Shown: in pieces, positions 52,938 through 64,000 of the stretch
How positions within the stretch are numbered: the stretch's first letter is position 1
Layout of the letters: each line of letters begins with the position of its first letter
Assembly: GCA_026168455.1 (NCBI GenBank)
Contig: CM047428.1
Span: 35,639,255-35,703,254 of the forward strand
Direction: 5' to 3'
Source: Theocolax elegans
Lineage: Eukaryota > Arthropoda > Insecta > Hymenoptera > Cerocephalidae
Length of the DNA stretch: 64,000 nucleotides
Position numbers and translations under genes: made by a program
Notes under the pieces: generated by a model
What the model was told of the DNA's origin: nothing
The model's database searches: none
What the model saw: the letters and a program-made list of their open reading frames with translations, nothing else

Positions 52938-53695
52938 ATGTTGATCAAGGCGGACGACGTTGCCGGGCTGCTGCTTCCCACGGAGAGGACGATGTTCCCG
53001 GTGATGCTGTACCCAGGTAAGCCTATATGATCGTTCCTCCGTGTTATATACTGTATCGGCTAATGAGTCTGCTCTGTTACAGGTGCAGACGGGACGGCGA
53101 TCTTCGAGTCTTCTCTCTCACTCGCTCTCACGGTGGCTTCTCAGCTGGTGCGCGTCGGGTCGGTGATTGCTGCTCTTCGTCGGTGCTGCGTTGCTGCGGG
53201 GATTCTGGCTGCTTCTCAGGTGAATATCTATCTCCCGAGGGAGTGCTGCTTATTATTTACTAATTATTAACTGAGAGTTATGGTAATGTTATGATTACCA
53301 TAACCTCACTTCCAATCCTCTCCTAGCATGTAGCTGTCAGTTACTATGTGCACTACATGCTTCCTTGTTTCCTTCTACTTAGGGTTATTATTAATTATTT
53401 ATCTGTTTCACAGCTTCCTGGATATCCTGTTGCTGCTCGTGCTGCTCCATCTGGCACCTTGGGCCATCGCAGGCTGCTCCATGGACCTGGTGCGAAGCCT
53501 CCCAGAAGTAGTATCGCCTCTCCTGACATGCTGCTTTATTGTGCTACGAGGAAGGAGCCAAGAGAAGTATTGGGAATTTGGGGAGCTTCGGGTAGGCTAG
53601 GTAGGCTTAGAGATGTGAGGGTAGGTAGGTTAGTTTATATTGGGTTCGCTCGCTTATTAACTTTGACAGGTATTACATACCTTGTCACACTGTAA
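52938..53695 (+). CDS. Candidate three-exon gene B, 165 residues, unrecognised
   Basis: Exons 52938-53016, 53083-53219 and 53414-53695. Donors are CCCAG/GTAAGC and CTCAG/GTGAAT; acceptors are CTCTGTTACAG and CTGTTTCACAG. Phases are 1 then 0, and the joined frame is open throughout. The ATG has a good context (GCGGCCATGTTG). The protein starts MLIKADDVAGLLLPTERT, has an Ala/Leu-rich middle and a Pro/Arg-rich end. The last codons and stop (CTG TAA) are formed at the junction with duplicated repeat DNA (53689), so the original 3' end is lost. No family recognised. The GC-rich first 160 bp resembles a promoter/first-exon region. Confidence 0.4.
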
Positions 53696-54748
53696 ATTTT
53701 AAACTATATGAATTCTTATATAGTTCAAATTTATATTTTAATAACTATAAATGTTAATGAATATTTGACTTACCAAAAATAGTAAAGTGCAAATACGTAC
53801 TAAATTGTAGTATTTAGTAACAACTTATTAAAATTTTGGATTATTTTAAGCGGATCTAAATAGAACTTCACCTCCTAAAATTAATTTATTTAATGACGTA
53901 GAATCATCCCCAAAAGTTAATTAATATTTTGTATTTTTAGAGTCATAAAACTTTCTTCTTAAATAAATAAATTTTTGTATTAATTTTAAAGAACTATTTA
54001 TAATATTTTAGCGGCATATAAATAAAAACCTGTTTCTTCCATTTCTCCCGTAATTCGCAATTTGCACCCGCTTTCAAAATTTGCGTTTTAATCCATAATT
54101 ATATCTAATTTATTTTTCCCTCTACTTACAGAGCCCATATATTTATTTTGATTATTATAAACAAATTCATTTCTTAAATAACCTTCTGTTTCTAATAAAT
54201 ACATACTTATTTATTTAAAATATTGTTTTATATAAATATACATAATCTATTAACTTATATGTCCATACAATTTTGAAATTTTAATTAAAAAAATATTTAA
54301 ATTAAATGCTCCTAAATTAATAGTTTTTGAAAAACTTTTCAAATGTAATTCGTATTTTATATTGCCACTGTCAAAGTTTGAATTTTCTTTTGTCAATACT
54401 GTTTACAATAGAATTATCTTAAAAATGTAATAATTAATGGATTTAATTTTTATCCTATTGTATATATCATATTGATGTTTAGAAAAGTGTATGATTTACT
54501 TGATCAATATTTATTTTATCTTGAAATAATTTTGCATTTACATTTAAAGCATTAAATTTCAGATCGGTTATTATCATTGAGTACACATTTAAAAATTTTA
54601 TGAGTTTTGTCATCAGGAATGAGTAAACTAATATACATTGTTTCAAGCTCATAACTTTTTTTTGCGCGTGGAAAAAATTCGTATATTATGCATTCTTGAA
54701 AAAAAAATTTTAAAGTGTATATATATTAAATAAATATTCCGCCGCGCG

Positions 54749-54787
<39 letters not shown>

Positions 54788-55235
54788 GTGCCGGGTTTGC
54801 TGGTCCCGCATCGTGGCGCCTCCCCAGGTGGTGGATAGGGGAATGCTTTCCAGATATGGATGGTACCGAAAAAATCAAATATTCGGGGCGAACCAAAACC
54901 AGATAGGGGAAGGCACCCCGAAATTAAACCAAGTATGGATAGTGAGCTGAAAACAACACTACCCCAAGCGGGCATGGCAATCCTGTCAAATCCCGCCACT
55001 GATTCCTATCGGGTGAAAGCCCCGGTGGTCAGTGCTGGTCCCAAGGATTTTGGGGGGGACCAAACTGACACCGTTAAAATGGTAAGTACTGCGGAGGTTG
55101 GTCACTCGGTCTCTGTAGCATCTAATGCTACGTGTGACCTGCCCTCGACTGGGATGTCGAGTGACGCTGACAGAGCTTTTCTACGTCTGCGTGAGAAGGT
55201 AGATACCCTGGTGGAGTTTGTTCTTAATAAGAACA
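53689..55235 (+). repeat. 1.55-kb direct duplication, unit 2
   Basis: Second unit, continuous with the complete LINE. It starts at ACTGTAAATTTTAAAC. The 843 bp between the units (52846-53688) are unique in the window and hold gene B. Confidence 0.9.
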
Positions 55236-56349
55236 ATATCCACAAAGAGCTGAAGAGTATGGCGAGAGCAACCAACAGAGCTCTCAATGAATACGCGCGG
55301 GTGAACAGTGCTGTGTGTGTGAGACAGCGTCGAAAACTAAAATGGCGGATGCGCGTAGGGATGGTACGTGCCAAACGTCGCCCATCTTTCGCGCTGAAGT
55401 GCGTCAAAGGAGGCCGGTGGAAAGGGAAAAGCCCTCACCACCACAGCAACCCCCGGAGAAAAGGAAGAAGGGGTCAAAGCAGCCCACTAACAAAGGTGGG
55501 CCAGCAGATGCTTCGCCATCCGTTCCTGAGACCGGTGGGAACCAGTCAAAGGTCCCTGACTGGGCCACGGTAGTGAAGAAGGGCAAAAAGAAGAAGAAGA
55601 TGAAGGACAGCCAGCCGAAGCAGCAAGAACAGCAGAAACGTGCCAGCAAACCGGCCAAAGGCACGGCAGAGCCTAAGGCCGGGGTAAGACCCCCACGCCC
55701 AGATGCCATCAAGATCAAGACATCTAGCGGGGGCTCTTCCTACGCTGACATTCTCCGAAAGGTCAAGGCTGCACCGGAATTAAAGACCCTAGGAGAACGG
55801 GTCACGCGTATCAGGCGCACCAGGGCTGGAGAGCTCCTCCTCGAACTGGGGCGACCCGGAACGGAAACGGCGGAGCTGAGGACAGTGGTCTCGTCCACCC
55901 TGAGTGGGTCAGCAGAGGTCCAGCTGCTGACTCACAAAGTGTCCATCACCATTAGGGACATGGACGAGTCCACGACAACAACGGAGGTGGCCGCAGCGAT
56001 TGCGGCAAAGATCGGGCCAAATGTGGTATCCCCGGATAATATTAAAATCAGGGGGTCCTACAGTGGCACCCTAGCTGCGACCATCCAGCTTCCGGCAGTA
56101 ACAGCCAAAAAACTGCTGGAAGACGGGAAGCTCCGGATCGGATGGGTAAATTGCAGAGTTCGACTGCGAGAGGTATCCTCGCGCTGCTACCGATGCCACG
56201 AATCGGGACACATCGCGAGGGAGTGCAAGAGCGCAGTCGACCGGTCAGCGCAATGCTATCGGTGCGGCCAAGAGGGCCACAAAGCAGTGGACTGCGAGGC
56301 CGAAGCCAAGACCTCGCATGAGGAAGGAGCACACATAAAAAATGATTAA
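54860..56349 (+). pseudogene. LINE ORF1 (gag-like, zinc knuckles), one frameshift
   Basis: Starts MVPKKSNIRGEPKPDRGRH. It is acidic/Ser-rich first, then switches frame inside a (TG)4 run at about 55310-55320, where slippage is likely. After MADARRDG come basic linkers (KKGKKKKKMKDSQPKQQEQQ) and a conserved central domain (IRRTRAGELLLELG, TTTTEVAAAIAAKIG). At the end are two CCHC knuckles: CYRCHESGHIAREC and CYRCGQEGHKAVDC. It ends 8 bases inside ORF2 (ATG 56342). Role: RNA-binding protein of the retrotransposition particle. Confidence 0.85.
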
Positions 56350-59334
56350 GGTGCTCCAAATAAACCTCAACCACTGCGCTGTGGCCCAGGACCTTCTGTC
56401 CCAGCTGGTAAGAGAGGAGAGAGCGGACGTAGCGATCATCAGCGAGGAGTTCCGGGATCTCGAGAAGTCGAACTGGGTAAGGGATGCCACGGGCAAGGCG
56501 GCCATCTGGGTATGTGGAAATATACACATCTCCAGAGAGATGGTCGCCCCCCTTCCCAGCTTCACCTGGGTGGAGGTGGCGGGGGTACGCATGTACAGCT
56601 GCTACTTCCCGCCCAGCGATTCCACCGAAGACTTTGCGAGATCTCTGGATGCAGTCGTCACCAGTGCTCGGTTCTCACGGCTACCGGTCGCAATCGGTGG
56701 GGACTTTAATGCTTGGGCGACGGACTGGGGTAGCGCCAAGACCAACGCGCATGGTCGCGCACTTCTCGAGGCGTTCGCTCTACTGGGGCTGGAGATCGCT
56801 AACACAGGGACAACCCCGACTTTCACGAAAGCCGGCAAGTCGTCCATAGTCGACCTCACCTTCGTCGATCCTAGATTGATGGGGAGAGGGGGACTCGGCC
56901 GGAAAGTTAGCGATCGTTACACGGGTAGTGACCACCAAGCACTCGTGTACCAGCTCCAGCTGACCAGCGGAAGGACAAAGAGAGCAGGAAGAGGAGCAAG
57001 AGAGAGATGGGCACCAGCCACGTTTGATCGTGAGACGTTCCTCTGCTCCCTTGAGGGAGCAAAAGTGGAGGGAACCGCTGAAGAAAAAGCACGAGGCCTC
57101 ACGAATGCCCTAACAGCGGCTTGCGATGCCTCTATGGCCGTGAAGTTTAACCCTCTTGGCCGCCCACCGATAATCTGGTGGAGTGAGGACATCGCAGAAA
57201 AGAGACGTGAGTGCCTGCGTGCCAGAAGGCTGCACCAAAGAGCGAGGGGAACACCGCGGTTCCAAGATCGTTCCGCAGAGTACGAACAAAAGCGGAGGGA
57301 TCTCAAGGTGGTCATCAAGGCTGCCAAGAGAAGGTGTTGGCGGGAGCTCTGTGAGGAGGTGGACCACGACCCCTGGGGCAGACCGTATAAAACGGTTATG
57401 AATAAGCTCAACCCCGGGGGAGCTGTTGCACCCACCGACCCAGTTTTTCTGGACGGAGTCGTCCGCCACCTGTTTCCAGAACATCGGAAAAGGGCAGCAG
57501 AGATGGGCCTGATGGCCACCATTGGTGCAGCCGAGTCGCCAGACATTAGTGAAGCCGAACTGAGGATGGCCGCTAAGGGTATTTCCGTACGTAAAGCCCC
57601 AGGGCCTGACGGAATACCAGGCCTGGCCGTCAAGACAGCGGCGATGAGTGCTCCGGGCTTGTTCCTGGACGCATTCAACGCATGCATAAGAGGAGGTTGC
57701 TTCCCGGCCCAGTGGAAGACGCAGAGGCTGGTACTCCTACCAAAGGGAAACAAACTCCCGGAGGAGCCATCATCTTACCGCCCTCTCTGTCTACTGGATA
57801 TAGTCGGGAAGCTCCTGAAGCGGGTGATCTGCGCCAGGCTTGCAGAGGCCATCGGTCGGGCCGGAGACCTCTCCGACAACCAGTTCGGCTTCCGAAAGGG
57901 TCGATCGACCATGGATGCTGTAGGCAGAGTTGTTGGCATAGCCACAAACGCCATCAATGCTGGTCGGAATGCAAGGCGGATGTGTGCCACCATCACCTTG
58001 GACATCCGGAATGCCTTCAACTCTGCCAGATGGGTCGACATCATGCTGTCCCTGCAGCACTTCCAAGTGCCACTCTATCTCAGGGAGGTCACCTCAAGTT
58101 ACCTGACTGACCGTACTCTGCTCTACGACACCGACGACGGTGTGCACTCCCACAACATCACGGGAGGCGTGCCGCAGGGTTCGGTCATTGGGCCCCTACT
58201 CTGGAACGTTGTCTATGACGGCCTGCTTAGGCAGCAACTTCCGGAGGGTGTCTCGATGGTGGCTTTCGCGGACGACGTGGCGCTAGTGGTGGTCGCAAAG
58301 AGTGTCGAAAAGATCGGATATCTCGGAGTCGTCTCTATAGAAGTGGTCGCCACTTGGTTGAGAGACCACGGACTTAGTCTGGCGGCGGAAAAAACGGAGG
58401 CGGTGCTCATCCCTCGCACAAAAAAGGAGAGGACCGCCACCTTCACGGTAGGTAAAGAACGAATACGGTCGGTGAAAACGTTGAAGTACTTAGGGGTCAC
58501 ACTAGACGCGCGGCTGTCGTTCAAACACCATCTCGCGAACGCAGGCTCAAAGGCGGCAAAGGTGGCCCGTGCGCTGGCGGGCATCATTCCCAACATCGGG
58601 GGACCCCAGCAACCGCAAAGGTCTCTCCTTGCCTCGTTGGTGAGATCCGTAATTTTATACGGAGCTCCTATCTGGGCTGATGCCCTGAACAGGCACAAGA
58701 GCTTTGGTGCTCCGTGTCAGAGAGCCTGCAGGATAGCTGCGCTAAGGGTGGCCCGGGCGTACCGAACCGTATCTGACGTTGCGCTCTCGGTGATCGCGGG
58801 GACCGCCCCCTTTGACCTCCTGGCAGCCGAGAGAGCTGAAAGACACCGTGAGGGTGGGCGACGCGTAGAAGAGAATCGCTGCCATAACCGATGGTCATTG
58901 CGGACCGTAGAGGAGTGGCAGCGGAGATGGGACTCAGCCAGGGACGGCCGCTGGCACGGATCTGGGAGTGGACGAGCAGGAAACGCGGCTTCGTCAGTTT
59001 CCAGCTTACCCAGGTGTTGACCGGGCACGGATGCTTCCGTAGCTACCTATTTCGTATAGGGGTCTACGGCAGCGCAGAGTGCCCGGCTTGTCCAGGGGTG
59101 GACGAAGACGTGGAACACGTCCTCCTACGGTGTCCTCGTTTCAGGGAGGAACGGGACCAGTTTCAAATCACTTGGAGCGGTCCCCTCACCCCTGAGGGCA
59201 TCGGGGCGTGCCTGCTTGACTCCCAGGAGGGATGGAACGCGGTAGTGACCCTCTGTACGTCCGTAGTGGACAGGCTGGGTCTCATCAGAAGAGACGAGGA
59301 TAGAAGAGTTGGGATAGCAACAGTAGTGGGCTAA
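56342..59334 (+). pseudogene. LINE ORF2: AP-type endonuclease and reverse transcriptase, one frameshift
   Basis: Endonuclease residues 1-220: IKVLQINLNHCAVAQ, IGGDFNAWATDWG (about residue 118), VDLTFVD and YTGSDHQAL, all active-site blocks. RT: APGPDGIPG, SSYRPLCLLDIVGKLLK, DNQFGFRKGRSTMDA, TLDIRNAFNSARW, GGVPQGSVIGPLLWN, then FADD (residues 642-645) and LKYLGVTLD. The frame changes by one base at about 58940-58975. The C-terminal part continues to 59334 with CPACPGVDEDVEHVLLRC, the CCHC motif. Apart from this break no damage is seen, so it was probably active recently. Confidence 0.9.
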
Positions 59335-59529
59335 TCTAGCCGTGCCTCCCCCCGCGAAGTAATGCCTTGCGGCGGTTTCCGCGGGGGAATAAAGGTAAGA
59401 AAAGAGGTGGAGTTTTAGTGGGTATGCCTATCGACATCCTTCAGTAGGAGAGTCCCACACACGGGGAGTCTCGCATGGCTCCAGTCATGGTGCATTAAGC
59501 ATTTCTCCACCTCTTCGGAAAAAAAAAAA

Positions 59530-59534
<5 letters not shown>

Positions 59535-59576
<42 letters not shown>

Positions 59577-59660
59577 ACACACGCACGCTCGCACGCACAT
59601 ACGCACGTACGCACATAAATATATAACATATATATGTATATAACATATATATATAACATA
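59535..59660 (+). repeat. (CA)n, (CGCA)n and (TA)n microsatellite downstream of LINE
   Basis: CACACA... from 59534, grading into ACGCACGCTCGCACGCAC and then ATATAACATATATATG repeats. This is the target repeat of the LINE. Confidence 0.9.
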
Positions 59661-59939
59661 TACAGGGTGTTCTTTTAATGATTCCGTTCCTTCGGCATGC
59701 TTACAGAGCAGGAGATTCTAAGCAACTTTTTCCTTCAGCAAATTTTGATTTGATGCATAATTAATAAGACAATGTCGATTAAAGTTACAAATAAATCTGC
59801 GAATGAGAGCGCGCCTGAGCGTTCGGCGGCAAGTTGCGGGGCAAGCGGCGCGAAGAAGAGTCGCTGGGAGAGGGAAGCGATAACTCGCTGTAGGAGAAGA
59901 AAGAGAGCGGGAGAATGACCTTTTCTGGAGCTTACGCAT

Positions 59940-60550
59940 AGCGAGTCATTTTTTTTATCGAACATTTTTTATACTTGTAGTATAAACTAATAAATTTATT
60001 CATTGTTTAATGACTTACAGCCACTAATTAAAAAAATTATCAGAATATGAATTCATTGCGGTTCATGAATTTTTTTCTTTTCTAGTGCAAATAAAAATAT
60101 GCGAGATGTAATGTTATTGTCCTTCATTTTTTTTACTTATAGTGTAAATGCTTATTTACTAAAATTGATAATATTGTTATCAATTTTTTTAACATTTAGC
60201 GCCTTTTAACCTGAAATATGATTTAATTGTTTTTGATGAATTTCTCCGATTAACAACAAATAAAAAATTGTAAGAATTTTTTTTAATATCGATCGTATTT
60301 TTTACATCTAGTATAAATCCTATTTTAGAAAAATTAATAATTATTTAATAAATTATTTGATTATTTAATGATTTATAGCCGCAAAATACAAAATTTATCA
60401 GAATATGAATTCAATGCGCTTCTTGAATTTATCTCGTTAAGTGCAAATAAAAATACGCGAGATTTAATTTTATTGTCCTTTATTTTTTTTACTTATAGTG
60501 TAAATGCTGATTTACAAGAATTGATAATATTATTATCAATTCCCAAACTT
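59940..60550 (+). repeat. Decayed ~178-bp satellite, three-plus monomers
   Basis: Units near 60010-60190, 60190-60367 and 60368-60545, plus a partial unit before. They share TTATCAGAATATGAATTCA, GTGCAAATAAAAATA, TTACTTATAGTGTAAATGC and AATTGATAATATT. Units 1 and 3 agree best (roughly 80-85% by eye), while the middle one is more decayed. Confidence 0.7.
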
Positions 60551-60957
60551 TCTTTTAATTCATATAATTAATAAAAACATGCTCAAAATTTTTGAAAATG
60601 TATCCTATTTAAACTAAAATAAAGTCGAAAATATGAAAAAAAAATTTGCCCATAGTAGTATTTTATCCTTAGATTTAGTTTAGCACGGGAGACTCATTCC
60701 GTACCACTGAGCAATTTTGTTATTTATAGTATAATGTTCGTTTCAGGTTATATCAAACAGTTGAATCTTCATTCGCACAATTTTTAAACTTCGGAATAAT
60801 ATTGCCCGTGCTAAGTTCGTAAAAGAAAAATATGATAACCCTTATGTAAAAATCCTGCAGATAATTATGCAGTGAAAAAAACACACAATTGTATATAAAT
60901 ACCTACAGAAAAACGTACATGACATTATACATATAAGTTTTCTGCATAAAAACATAC

Positions 60958-61283
60958 AGTCCAATCCCTGTTAGCGTGCCTTTCGGCGCATAGGGTTCCT
61001 GGACTAGAGCGAGGTCAATCCCTGTTCTGGTCATTCGAATTCGAGTTTCGTCTGTGACGGCCCTCGATCTACCCATGTTCAGTTGGAGTATTCTCACCTT
61101 CAGTCCCGCCTTCGAGTTTGGTGGGTCTTGGGCGCTTCCGTCAGTTTTGAATACTCCATCGGTACCGTGAGAGGGCTGGCTGGCCGGTTCCGCGTTGGCG
61201 CGTTCGATGCGTGAACCTTCGGCTGTGCCTCGTCTCTTTCGATTCATGGCCCTCGCCTTCTTCACCTTAGTGGAAAGGGGCAT
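60958..61283 (-). pseudogene. LINE ORF fragment (endonuclease N-terminus), second family
   Basis: On the minus strand ATG 61283 (MPLSTKVKKARAMNRKRRG) leads to LKVRILQLNMGRSRAVTDETRI and GIDLALVQEPYAPKG. This is the first block of a LINE AP endonuclease in the R1/I-like style (QLNxGRS ... LVQEPY). It ends in other DNA near 60958. Only the 5' part of the gene is kept, the opposite of usual 5' truncation, so a rearrangement removed the rest. Confidence 0.65.
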
Positions 61284-62960
61284 TGTCTTGTTTGAGAAGT
61301 GCTTTTGGCAATTTCGACCTAGAGCAAGTTTATGTGTATAAAAGTGTAAAAATTTTTATCGCAAAAAAACGCAAAACAGATGAAGTTGAATAAACGGAGC
61401 AACTTAGAGAGAGAATCTACAAGAGAGATATACACGTCGACTATTTCGACGGGACAAGACTTACTTATGGACTAAGACTTTTCCGTTTCCTACTATTTAC
61501 ATATTTACAATATTTACATGCATGGTTATACTCATGCTTTACGTGATTGATTCAATTTGTAATAATCTTAATCTTGTATGTTCGGTTTATATCATTGGCG
61601 TGGTCTCCGGCTGTTTTGCCTTTGATTGATTGATATGAGCTCCACGCCTCAAACAGTGCACTTTCGAATCATTTTGAATTCATACAGATTAATTTAATTT
61701 AATTTGTATATTTACAAGGCATATGGCCAATCTCTCTACGCATCCGGGTCTCAACTTGATTAGTTGAACTCCGGCTCTAGATATTTACATGGCATCTGTT
61801 TGCGGTCTATCTGGCCAATCTGTTTGCGCACCCGGGGCACTTGCTTGATTAGCCGTACCCCGGCTCTGATTATATACAAGATTTCGAGCTCTTAGGTTTA
61901 TCTGTCCAAGGACAGTTTTATTATTTACAAGATTAAGGCTAGGTATGGTTGCCTGTCTTTGTCGTCATGATCGGTAAATTTTTGGACGTGGTCAGTTGGG
62001 GGGAGCCAAGGCATACTGCATAGGCTATTGGATCACACTTCAAGACCGTCGTTGGGTTCTTCGTATCATCGGAGCTGTCTTCATTAGTCCATCCATGCTA
62101 TTCGATTTTCCGGTTCATTTCGGTCTATCGTTCGAAGAGACCTACTTATAAATCCGGCCTGGTTAAGCCCTTATACGCTTGTCTTTAGGACTCTCTACTT
62201 GTACATGGCTAAACTGGGTCAGTATGCGGGACTTCTATTCATCTCCGATCTCGTCTTCCCAGAATTGCTCTCTCTCCGCCACTTTCGAAATTGCTCAAAT
62301 AGAAAAACGCAGCCATCCGGCCGGGTGTAATAAGGTACTCTGTATACCCGAAGGTACAAGTCCTGTTCGGAGAGGACAACGCTTTGAGACGTTCTCTAGA
62401 TAAATATACTAACTCACAACTGAGAATCGAAAGGGTCAATTCGACGAGATACTTTGGCGAACCTACTAATTCTCGGCTTTAAGGATACTTTGGGAAGTAC
62501 GTTGTTCAACCCTACATTGTGCTTTGGAGGTTCCTTGCTTTTGGGAGCTGCTATGACTCCGGCCGAGGCCCTTTACCCACAGTGGTAGACCCATCACTTG
62601 CTAGGCGATAGGCGGAAATTTATTATCTACCCGAGTAAACCCGAGTTACCTGGACCATTTTCACGAAACAACTTTCTGCACAATGCTGGTTTCGCCCCTT
62701 TCGAGGCGTGTGAAACGTATTCCTAAGGAATTTCCCCTCAGTTGATCTCCTGCTTTGGCTTGCCAGAGACTGAGTTGAGTCCTTAAGGTACGCTAAACTC
62801 CACAGTGATTTTGGAAGGCATTTTTAGGCTGTTCCCACCCTTGTATAGTCGCCAACGGCATGTGTTCAATAACTAAGCGTGTTAGTGTATCAATCATATA
62901 GCATGTTGGGCAGTTGATCGCCAACACAGGCTCGGCGAAACAACACGACTTCGAGGCGCA
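61284..62960 (-). other. GC-balanced DNA upstream of the LINE fragment
   Basis: Base composition is near balanced, unlike the AT-rich surroundings, over about 1.6 kb. It includes the tandem units but no ORF of note. It could be the 5' UTR/ORF1 of the minus-strand LINE, much decayed, or another unrecognised element. Confidence 0.3.
61727..61890 (-). repeat. Two ~95-bp tandem units upstream of the LINE fragment
   Basis: Two units share GGCCAATCT, CGCACCCGGG, ACTTGATTAG and CCCGGCTCT. They lie 5' of the minus-strand LINE ORF, where R1/I-like elements may carry repeated 5' UTR units. Confidence 0.5.
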
Positions 62961-63029
62961 CTAGTGGCAATCCTCTTCCTCCACTGTCGTAGGAGGTATA
63001 TATCGGACTCTCGGAAGTGGGGGCCGAGT

Positions 63030-63425
63030 CACTCACCCTCATCCAACTCAGGGAATCTGAGAACGGGTTTCCGCCACTTTGCACGTGCATACAGAGAAAG
63101 GCGGCCAAATAGACGTCATCCGGATCCTGACACGATTGGTGCCGCGCATCGGCGGTTTATGGCCACTGCGGATGCGGCGCCAGGACCCCGAGACGTCGGT
63201 CAGCAGCGTGTGGTGCTAAATCCGCAGATGGAGGAGAGGATCAAGGACCTCGTGGAAGCGGACCCGACAACGAGTTGCCGATCTATAGGACGGCAACTGA
63301 ACGTGTCGCACAGCCGTGTACACAACGTTTTAAGAGATGCCAGCAAACATCCGTACCATTACACCAGGGTGCAACAACTCTTGCCAGGGGACTACGAGCT
63401 TCGAGTTGGATTTTGTGGTGGTCTG
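63030..63425 (+). pseudogene. Mariner-like transposase, N-terminal HTH fragment
   Basis: Residues GFRHFARAYRERRPNRRHPD, RVVLNPQMEERIKDLVEAD, SCRSIGRQLNVSHSRVHNVL and HYTRVQQLLPGDYELRVGFC follow the N-terminal helix-turn-helix region of mariner/IS630-type transposases common in insects (ERxPNRRHP; IARQLNISHSTVWRVL; HLQRVQALxPxDY). After about 63425 the similarity ends, and the DDE catalytic domain is missing. The fragment is open in one frame. Confidence 0.7.
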
Positions 63426-63639
63426 CTCGCCCCAATTCAGATCCAAAATTGTGTTACAAAGAAGCTAAGATATGAAAATTTTGAATGCAAATTTTTTCAT
63501 TCGTATATTTTTTATAGTGTTGTTAAGCTCCACGACTAGACGGCTAGATGGTGCATAGTCGATTGACAAAGTTTCGAGCGTTGCGCATTACAAAAAAACC
63601 ACAAGTTGGCGCTGTTTCCTTAAGGAGATGTAAACCCCT

Positions 63640-64000
63640 TAAAACAAAATCAGTATTTATTTTTTCTCAAGCAAACAGTATACTTTATCGAAAAAAACGC
63701 TCTGTAACGGTGTTGTATTTACATTAAAGATAGTCTATGAATTTTTTCAAATTTTTTTATCAATAAATCAACGAGATTTTTGAGCAGCCGTGCAGCTTTA
63801 TTTTTAGCTATATATTACCGACCAAAAAATGGTTATTTCGATATAATTCATTTTAAATTAATTATTTTGAAAAAATCGCTCTATAACGGTATTCTATTTG
63901 CTTTCAACATTACCTGTAAATATTTTCAGATTTTTAATTCCATTAGTTTTTAAAATTTTTGGGATTTTAGATGTAGGTTCCTGTAATTTGGGTATCACAT
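63640..64000 (+). repeat. Two degenerate ~180-bp tandem units
   Basis: GAAAAAAACGCTCTGTAACGG... (63691) and GAAAAAATCGCTCTATAACGG... (63870) begin related units that continue with GTATTCTATTT and AATTTTTTCAAATTTTT-like blocks. The second unit runs off the window. Confidence 0.5.

Larger units (their letters stand above)
54786..59534 (+). mobile_element. R1-clade-like LINE, nearly full length, in (AC)n
   Basis: The 5' end GTGCCGGGTTTGC directly follows (CA)n. Two overlapping ORFs follow. The 3' UTR ends in a run of 15 A (about 59519-59533) followed at once by another (CA)n. Both flanks are thus AC repeats in the same phase, which implies insertion into a microsatellite. Only two frameshifts are seen, so it is young. 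Its domain order (zinc-knuckle ORF1; APE, RT and a C-terminal CCHC in ORF2) fits the R1 clade. Confidence 0.8.

Noticed and set aside
56484..58898. Many long ORFs on both strands over the LINE
   Set aside because: GC-rich coding DNA leaves alternative frames open. Only the APE-RT frame has recognisable motifs.

Overview
This window looks like transposon-dense, AT-rich nuclear DNA of an insect. Two things suggest this: the mobile-element set (Polinton, Ty3/gypsy, Helitron, piggyBac, Penelope-like, hAT, Tc1-type, an R1-clade LINE, tRNA-derived SINEs) and the intron-bearing, microsatellite-rich sequence. The TE mix and the TRIM-like element are reminiscent of Hymenoptera, ants in particular, but that is inference. 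No conserved host housekeeping gene was recognised. Nearly every coding segment is a piece of a selfish element, and most carry stops, frameshifts or nested insertions.

Layout. 1-11.8 kb: a decayed Polinton/Maverick (+ strand) in collinear order: protein-primed DNA polymerase B (3' half), an unrecognised ORF, a packaging-ATPase fragment, small virion-like proteins, retroviral-type integrase, a putative minor capsid gene, two small basic proteins, the major capsid gene, a conserved Polinton ORF and an adenain-like protease. It is interrupted by a 251-bp insertion, a 1.6-kb foldback element, a duplicated polB fragment and a miniature LTR element whose LTRs hold a tRNA-like Pol III promoter. 11.8-17.3 kb: mostly non-coding, with a SINE, a weak LTR-like stretch and a Ty1/copia RNase H remnant. 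17.3-21 kb: an AT-rich repeat family split by a 2.7-kb hAT-like element with an exact 8-bp target duplication. 21.4-23.7 kb: a piggyBac pseudogene (- strand) split by a Penelope-like endonuclease unit with 241-bp inverted arms and a hammerhead-ribozyme core. 23.7-27.8 kb: a degenerate Ty3/gypsy element (- strand). 28.2-33.1 kb: a Helitron (+) with a SINE inserted in its Rep gene. 34.3-40.8 kb: a second, younger gypsy element (-) with LTRs. 41.0-42.2 kb: a Penelope-like remnant and a Tc1-type MITE. 42.3-45.7 kb: a second, different Helitron (+).

45.7-50.1 kb: AT-rich DNA with a large diverged inverted repeat. 50.2-53.7 kb: two candidate three-exon spliced ORFs, each ending inside or against a copy of the same AT-rich repeat. 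51.3-55.2 kb: a near-identical 1.55-kb direct duplication of that repeat plus the 5' part of a LINE. 54.8-59.5 kb: a nearly full-length two-ORF R1-clade-like LINE set in an (AC)n microsatellite. 59.6-64 kb: a decayed ~178-bp satellite, a second LINE fragment (-), a mariner-like transposase fragment and further degenerate tandem repeats.

There is no cellular pathway here. What the genes share is a nesting history: several insertions keep exact target duplications or can be compared with an uninterrupted paralogous site inside the same window, so their relative order can be read.
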